Assembly: GCA_910586535.1 (NCBI GenBank)
Contig: CAJUHS010000012.1
Location: forward strand, 1-64,000
From: an uncultured Oscillospiraceae bacterium
Lineage (GTDB): Bacteria > Bacillota > Clostridia > Oscillospirales > Ruminococcaceae
Direction: 5' to 3'
Length of the DNA: 64,000 nt
A model generated the notes under the pieces. That model was not told the DNA's origin, did no database searches, and worked only from the letters and a program-made list of their open reading frames with translations. Below, in pieces: positions 59,354 through 64,000 of this stretch. Made by a program: the position numbers and the translations under genes. The number at the start of each line of letters is the position of its first letter. The first letter of the stretch is position 1.

Positions 59354-60313
59354 ATGAAGAGAATAGGCGTTTTAACAAGCGGCGGTGACGCTCCCGGTAT
59401 GAACGCAGCTGTAAGAGCGGTAACACGCGCAGCTCTGGGTAAGGGCTACGAAGTAGTAGGGATCCAAAGAGGCTACAACGGTCTGCTCCACGGCGAAACT
59501 GTAAACCTTGGCGCAAGGGATGTTTCCAACGTTATTCAGCGCGGCGGTACGATACTCTATACCGCAAGGTGTCTTGAATTTAAGGAGTGGGATTACGTAC
59601 TTAAAGCAAAACAGAAGTGCGATGAGCTCAATCTTGTGGGTATCGTTGTCATCGGAGGAGACGGTTCTTTCAGAGGAGCTGCAGACCTTTCCAAGGCGGG
59701 TGTTCCCTGCATCGGTCTGCCCGGAACTATCGACAACGATATTTCCTGCACAGAGTACACTATAGGATACGATACCGCTATGAACACCGCTATGGAAATG
59801 GTGGATAAGATACGTGACACCGCTATGTCACATGATCGCTGCTCCGTTGTTGAGGTAATGGGCAGAAACGCAGGCTGGATCGCTCTTAACGTGGGTACTG
59901 CCGTAGGCGCTATGGCTATCATTACTCCCGAAGTAAAGTTTTCTATGGACGACATTGTCAACAAGATAAAGAAGTCCAAAGAAAATAAAAGACAGCACTT
60001 TATCGTTGTTGTTTCCGAGGGCGTTGGAAATATTGAAGAAATTTCCAAGGAAATACACGATAAAACAGGTATTGACTCAAGAACCACGATCCTCGGTCAC
60101 GTTCAGAGAGGCGGAAGTCCTACGCTCCGAGACAGAGTAGTTGCAAGCGAAATGGGCTATTACGCAGTAGACCTTCTCGACAAGGGTATCGGAAACCGAG
60201 TTGTGGCTATGCAGAGCGGCAAAATCGTGGACTTCGACATCAAGGAAGCTCTTGCAATGAAGAAGCCTTTTGACGAAAATCTTTACAGAATTGCCGACGA
60301 AATTTCATTCTGA
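59354..60313 (+). CDS. pfkA: 6-phosphofructokinase
   Basis: 319 aa from ATG 59354 behind GGAGG. ATP-dependent phosphorylation of fructose 6-phosphate. GVLTSGGDAPGMNAAVRAV, GDGSFRGA, and GTIDNDISCTEYTIGYDTA with catalytic Asp. Confidence 0.97.
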   Translation: MKRIGVLTSGGDAPGMNAAVRAVTRAALGKGYEVVGIQRGYNGLLHGETVNLGARDVSNVIQRGGTILYTARCLEFKEWDYVLKAKQKCDELNLVGIVVIGGDGSFRGAADLSKAGVPCIGLPGTIDNDISCTEYTIGYDTAMNTAMEMVDKIRDTAMSHDRCSVVEVMGRNAGWIALNVGTAVGAMAIITPEVKFSMDDIVNKIKKSKENKRQHFIVVVSEGVGNIEEISKEIHDKTGIDSRTTILGHVQRGGSPTLRDRVVASEMGYYAVDLLDKGIGNRVVAMQSGKIVDFDIKEALAMKKPFDENLYRIADEISF

Positions 60314-60378
60314 TCGGTTCGGCAGATATACGCCTGCAAACAGCAGCGTATTCAAGCTTACTTAAAGTAAGCAAGCAT

Positions 60379-60533
60379 ACAGAGTAGGCATACGCGCGTA
60401 CAGTGCTTGGCGGACGGGGAGTTGCCGCCTTGACGAAAAGGATCTCAGATCCTTGCGGTGCGTTTGCCGCATCCCGCTGAATGCATAACAGGAGCTTTTC
60501 ATTGCCGTTTCCCGCAAAGGACGCGCTACTCCC
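60379..60533 (+). ncRNA. Tetrahydrofolate riboswitch-like RNA
   Basis: Upstream of folT. Closing helix AGAGTAG (60381-60387) with CTACTCCC (60527-60533). Conserved THF-I features: CGCGT, AGTGC, GGACGGGGAGTTGCCGCC, GACGAAA and CGGTGCG followed by TTGC and GCATCC. Binds reduced folates and turns down folate uptake when they are plentiful (known for folT leaders in Firmicutes). Segment 60456-60526 is longer than in the compact type, so the 3' part may contain an expression platform or a variant. Confidence 0.8.
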
Positions 60534-60571
60534 GATTATGCAGTTAGCATAATTTTAAGGAGGTTACTATA

Positions 60572-61135
60572 ATGAAAAGCTTTTTTTCCGATTTCAAAAA
60601 TTCTGCGGCGGAACTGAAAAATATCCGCTGCCTTGCCGTAGCAGGAATCCTTACTGCGGCGTTTATCGTGCTTGATATGTTCTCGTTCAGACCAACCGAG
60701 TTCATTAAGGTCAATTTTGCGTTTATTGCACTTTCTGCGGTTGGGATGCTGTTCGGCCCTGTACCCGCAATGATTTCTGCGCTGGCTGGAGACCTTATCG
60801 GTTGCATTCTCAGCGGTCAGGCTCCACTGCCGCTGCTTTCCATGACGTCGGTGCTGACAGGATTTATCTACGGTACACTGCTGTACAAAAAGGACGGCTT
60901 TAAGTTGGTGGTGTTTTCAATTGCCGCACGTTTGGCAGATTCGTTTATAATTTCGCTGCTTCTGAATACTCCGATATTGATGTATTATGGATTTATGTCC
61001 AGCACGCCGCAGCAGCTTTATACTCGATACGGCAAAACTGCTGCTGAACTTGTCTTTTTTATTCCTCTGATAATAGCGGTTTTGCCCGCTGTGAAGGCTG
61101 TTTACGGACGAACCGTTAATCATAAATCAATATGA
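60572..61135 (+). CDS. folT: ECF transporter S component for folate
   Basis: 187 aa, about six spans; AAFIVLDMFSFRPTEFIKVN and GPVPAMISALAGDLIGCIL match the FolT group of energy-coupling factor substrate-binding subunits. Works with a shared EcfAA'T module encoded elsewhere. Preceded by a THF-riboswitch-like RNA, which fits folate as substrate. AGGAGG upstream. Confidence 0.9.
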   Translation: MKSFFSDFKNSAAELKNIRCLAVAGILTAAFIVLDMFSFRPTEFIKVNFAFIALSAVGMLFGPVPAMISALAGDLIGCILSGQAPLPLLSMTSVLTGFIYGTLLYKKDGFKLVVFSIAARLADSFIISLLLNTPILMYYGFMSSTPQQLYTRYGKTAAELVFFIPLIIAVLPAVKAVYGRTVNHKSI

Positions 61136-61151
61136 AAGGATATGTGTTTAA

Positions 61152-61829
61152 ATGGCTCTTTTTTCAGGCGGCGCCAATAAAGCAAAACAGGTTGAACTGC
61201 AAAACATTATTTTCGGTACAAATGAAAAGAAGCTCATGGTGTCAAATGAGTTTCTCGACGAAATGACAAAGGTCTACATTTCCAAAAGAATGAAAAGCAT
61301 TAACAATGCAATGTCAAGCATTTCCACAACTAAAAGTCCAAGAACATTTTTCGGCTGTTTGGATTCTATTCATGACTCCCTGAAAGAATTGATAGCTTTG
61401 GAAAAATACTATTCTTTTAAAAAGCCGGTTCCCACCGAGTTCAAGAAAAATCTTGAAGCAAAAAAAGATAAGTACGTTCTGGCAATGATAAACCGCGCCT
61501 GGAAAAATGCAAACACAAAAGCCAACTACGATCCTACTGCCGGAGTACCGCGCTCACCCGAGCAGTTTGGTCCGATACTTGATGAGATGATTGAATTTCG
61601 CGACCAGTACACCGAAGCGACTTTCGGTCATATAGACAGATTTTACACATCGGTTTACGAACACAGTATTGACTATGTTCCGGAACCCGAGCCTGAGGAG
61701 GAGCTTTCCGAAGAAGAGGCTGCTGCTCTTGCCGCGGAAGGTGCAGAGAACGCGGAAACTGCCTTGGACGACGGCATTCAAGAATTTATCCCGGAGGATT
61801 TCGGAGACGATCTTGTTCTTCACGAATAG
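61152..61829 (+). CDS. Hypothetical cytoplasmic protein
   Basis: 225 aa, no signal peptide. Helical N-terminal 150 residues (LDEMTKVYISKRMKSINNAM, SIHDSLKELIALEKYY) and an acidic Glu/Ala-rich tail (PEPEPEEELSEEEAAALAAE). Follows folT by 16 bases. Unrecognised. Confidence 0.6.
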   Translation: MALFSGGANKAKQVELQNIIFGTNEKKLMVSNEFLDEMTKVYISKRMKSINNAMSSISTTKSPRTFFGCLDSIHDSLKELIALEKYYSFKKPVPTEFKKNLEAKKDKYVLAMINRAWKNANTKANYDPTAGVPRSPEQFGPILDEMIEFRDQYTEATFGHIDRFYTSVYEHSIDYVPEPEPEEELSEEEAAALAAEGAENAETALDDGIQEFIPEDFGDDLVLHE

Positions 61830-61834
61830 TCGAA

Positions 61835-61868
61835 AACTGCGCAGGAAGTGTTCCTGCGCAGTTTTTTA
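61835..61868 (+). terminator. Terminator of the folT operon
   Basis: AACTGCGCAGGAA/TTCCTGCGCAGTT stem followed by TTTTT; also faces the convergent deacetylase gene. Confidence 0.9.
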
Positions 61869-61878
61869 GTATTTATAT

Positions 61879-62802
61879 TCAATGTTTAAGGAGCTTTTCC
61901 ATAAATTCTTCGGTAGAGATTCCCGCGGGACGGTTATAACGGTTAATGCTAAGCAGACATTCAGTGTCTCCGCGTGAGATATAATTTGGTTTTTCATTGC
62001 AGGTAAGCAGAGCCTTGAATCCAATATCCTGCAATATACCAACGCTGTCCTCTGAAATAAAACCGAAAGGATAAGCAAATGTAACAGGAGTTACACCAGA
62101 TTTATCGCTGAGAAGTCCCTGAAGCATTGCTATATCGTCGAACATTGACTTACGGTATTCTTCGTAGCTTTCTCCGTAAATTCTTTTGCAGCCTTTTCTG
62201 GATGTCATGGAATGCATATTATATGTGTGATTTCCTATCTCGAAAACTCCGCTTTGTGAAAGTTCAGCTATCTCCTGCCAGGTCAAACTGGAATACGCAG
62301 GATTATGCTCGTCCTGTTCGGTAGAAAGATCGGTGTATGTACCGACTACGTTCATTACGCCTTTAAGACCGTTTTCTTTCATATACGGGTACGCATATGT
62401 CATTACATTCAGATAACCGTCATCGAAAGTAACAAGCACAGGCTTTTCAGGCAGAGGAACGCCTTTTTCCACAAAATCAATAAGATCGCTTGCGAAAACA
62501 GTCTCATAACCTTTTTCGGCAAGATAGCGCATATCCTCCTCAAACACGGCGGGACTCACGACATAGTCCCCTGCCCTGTCTGGATCCTTCAGCAAGCTGT
62601 GATACATAACTGAGGGAACAAAAATTTCTTTTTCGGCAGCTTTTACAGTATCTGACATATCGGTAGCAGCATCGGCAGCAACAGCAGCCTGCTCAAAACC
62701 TTTTGTTGTAAGAACTGTTCCTCCCATAATTAAAACCAGTATCCCTGCAAGACAAATTAAAAATTTTTTCAACCTTATACAAAAAAACATAAACATCACC
62801 AA
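61879..62802 (-). CDS. Polysaccharide deacetylase (NodB family), secreted or anchored
   Basis: 307 aa. N-terminal hydrophobic signal or anchor (LKKFLICLAGILVLIMGGTV). NodB motifs: VMYHS, VTFDDGY (catalytic Asp pair), IGNHTYNMH (metal His) and TFAYPFG. Probably deacetylates cell-wall or other N-acetyl polysaccharides outside the membrane. Confidence 0.9.
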   Translation of the reverse strand: MVMFMFFCIRLKKFLICLAGILVLIMGGTVLTTKGFEQAAVAADAATDMSDTVKAAEKEIFVPSVMYHSLLKDPDRAGDYVVSPAVFEEDMRYLAEKGYETVFASDLIDFVEKGVPLPEKPVLVTFDDGYLNVMTYAYPYMKENGLKGVMNVVGTYTDLSTEQDEHNPAYSSLTWQEIAELSQSGVFEIGNHTYNMHSMTSRKGCKRIYGESYEEYRKSMFDDIAMLQGLLSDKSGVTPVTFAYPFGFISEDSVGILQDIGFKALLTCNEKPNYISRGDTECLLSINRYNRPAGISTEEFMEKLLKH

Positions 62803-62861
62803 TTTAAAACTTTTTTATAGTTTATGTTTTGAAATAAAAAAAAATTCCGATGAAAAAGTTT

Positions 62862-63188
62862 TTATATATTATTTGTCCTGAATTCCGTGCCCCACTTTTC
62901 CATAGCGTCAAGAATCGGAAACATTGAACAGCCAAGTTCTGTCAGAGTATATTCAACCCTTGGAGGAACTTCGGGAAAAACTTCCCTTGTCAAAAGACCG
63001 TTACCCTCCATGTCTCGTAGGTTGGCGGTAAGTACCTTCTGAGAGATGCCTGTCAGCGACTTCTTCAGTTCTCCGAAACGCTTTGTACCATCTCTGAGAT
63101 CGCGGATTATCAGCACCTTCCACTTGTCCCCTATAAGCATTAAAGTCGTCTCAACAGGACAAATGGGAAAATTGTTTTTGTCAGTCAC
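62862..63188 (-). CDS. HxlR-family transcriptional regulator
   Basis: 108 aa. CPVETTLMLIGDKWKVLIIR at the start with the usual Cys, FGELKKSLTGISQKVLTANL helix-turn-helix and VEYTLTELG wing. HxlR proteins often sense redox or electrophile stress through the N-terminal Cys. Divergent from an MBL-like gene, its likely target. Confidence 0.92.
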   Translation of the reverse strand: MTDKNNFPICPVETTLMLIGDKWKVLIIRDLRDGTKRFGELKKSLTGISQKVLTANLRDMEGNGLLTREVFPEVPPRVEYTLTELGCSMFPILDAMEKWGTEFRTNNI

Positions 63189-63260
63189 AGTTTTATCAGC
63201 CTCCAGTATTGTGATAATTTCAGTATATCATACCGCTGTGTAAAATTCAAGAAAAAATTT

Positions 63261-63358
63261 TTTGTGCAGTTATCCTCGTATCTGCACAAATGTTACTCTT
63301 TGGTAACTATGCCACAAAAAAGTGCGTACTTTACACTGTGGAATAGCTGTGGTATTAT
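63261..63358 (+). promoter_or_regulatory. Promoter and palindromes between hxlR and the MBL-like gene
   Basis: TTTACA (63330-63335), 17 bases, TATTAT (63353-63358). Upstream lie TTTGTGCAG/CTGCACAAA (63261-63290) and GTTAC-N6-GTAAC (63292-63307), the second resembling spaced HxlR operators. Confidence 0.55.
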
Positions 63359-63436
63359 ATAGATAAGGAAAGAGATTAAGCGCTTAAATCTTCCGAAAAA
63401 TCAAATCTGAGAAATTAATTTTTGGAGGAATCAATC

Positions 63437-64000
63437 ATGAACAAAAACACTTTCACACAGGTAAAGCTTGCAAAGGGCGAAATGAATGTTTACGATTTCG
63501 GAGCGGTAAAGCTTCACGCCTATAAAACTAACGATTTTATTGACGACGAGGTATTTGTACTTGAAAAGAACAGCAAGGCTGTTGTTATTGAACCGCCGTG
63601 CTTCTTTGATAATTGCACAGAACTTGCAGCCTATCTGAAAAAATTTGAGGTAGAAGGAATATTTGTTGCTTATCACGGCGCAGGAGCAAGCTTCCTGCCT
63701 GAAGCGCCTAAATACTCAACGGAAAACGCCAAGGAATATTCCGAAAACGGCGGCGGAAAAACACTCATTGATAATTTTTCCAAAACCTTTGGGGACGTCT
63801 TTGACGGATCGGTACACAAAATTACTAACATCATCAGCGAGGGAAAAATTACCGTTGCGGGAATTGATTTTATTATAAAGCAAACTGCGGAAGCCTTTGA
63901 TATCGAAATTCCCGAAATAAACGCTGTTTACACCCATATGATGGGGCACGACTGTCACTCTATAATTGCGGGTGCAAGTCACGCGGATGCGGTTATCGCC
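63437..64000 (+). CDS. Metallo-beta-lactamase-fold-like protein (partial)
   Basis: 188 codons visible, cut by the window end. Start ATG 63437 behind GGAGG. Contains VFVLEKNSKAVVIEPPCFFD and TELAAYLKKFEVEGIFVAYH, the first strands of an MBL fold, and YTHMMGHDCHSII, but the normal HxHxDH motif is not evident at the usual place, so metal binding may be altered. Divergent from the HxlR regulator. Substrate unknown. Confidence 0.65.
   Translation, partial: MNKNTFTQVKLAKGEMNVYDFGAVKLHAYKTNDFIDDEVFVLEKNSKAVVIEPPCFFDNCTELAAYLKKFEVEGIFVAYHGAGASFLPEAPKYSTENAKEYSENGGGKTLIDNFSKTFGDVFDGSVHKITNIISEGKITVAGIDFIIKQTAEAFDIEIPEINAVYTHMMGHDCHSIIAGASHADAVIA

Overview
The window looks like a chromosome segment of a Gram-positive, fibre-degrading gut or rumen clostridium, most likely Ruminococcus (Oscillospiraceae). 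The support is a cellobiose phosphorylase, a GH51 arabinofuranosidase, sporulation-family proteins (YlmC/YmxH, SpoIIM-like), HprK, WhiA, RapZ and AGGAGG-type ribosome binding sites. Genus is inference from gene content; no 16S gene is present.

Positions 1 to about 18300 hold a head-to-tail array of filamentous-phage (inovirus-like) elements. From left to right: the right part of prophage A (1-4321), two identical 1793-bp satellite-like units S1 (4322-6114) and S2 (6115-7907), a complete 9551-bp prophage B (7908-17458), and a degenerate fragment C (17459 to about 18290). Every junction carries the same 18-bp core (TTTATTTAGCGAAATTAG, one variant). No integrase is encoded, as in inoviruses that borrow host Xer recombinases. 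A and B carry Zot-type ATPases, signal-peptide coat proteins, candidate ssDNA-binding proteins, small membrane proteins and a divergent repressor with its own palindromic operators. B also has a Rep_trans rolling-circle initiator. The satellites carry no replication or virion gene, only a 74-aa acidic protein, two ribbon-helix-helix-like proteins, a separate operator set and two very large hairpins, reminiscent of RS1-type satellites beside CTX phage.

The most striking content lies in the non-coding ends of A (once) and B (twice): three compact modules in which two strong promoters face each other across a shared terminator hairpin. One strand encodes a 28-29 aa hydrophobic peptide with a basic tail, and both transcripts begin with matching direct repeats. 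This is the architecture of the par/Fst type I toxin-antitoxin locus, and the repeats covary within each module. The open reading frames are too short for ordinary gene calling.

From about 18500 the region is ordinary chromosome. tRNA-Pro(GGG), a lipoprotein, metA, a CheC-like protein, a duplicated-domain SHOCT-like protein and Mrp come first (18.5-24.2 kb). A P-loop kinase and a three-gene peptidoglycan-binding cluster follow (24.7-28.8 kb), then AraC/GH51 (28.9-31.3 kb). Next come rplJL with its leader, rpsB-tsf with its leader, ylmC/ymxH, mreB, a comFC-like gene and recD2 (31.6-39.2 kb). Cellobiose phosphorylase under a LacI-type operator lies at 40.6-43.2 kb. A PIN/NYN-like protein, folC, pnp-rpsO, DUF624 and SpoIIM-like membrane proteins and proC follow (43.3-51.0 kb). 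A plus-strand run hprK, PHP hydrolase, murB, rapZ, whiA, dnaE, pfkA occupies 51.1-60.3 kb. A THF-riboswitch-like RNA precedes folT (60.4-61.1 kb). A polysaccharide deacetylase and a divergent HxlR regulator/MBL-like pair end the window.
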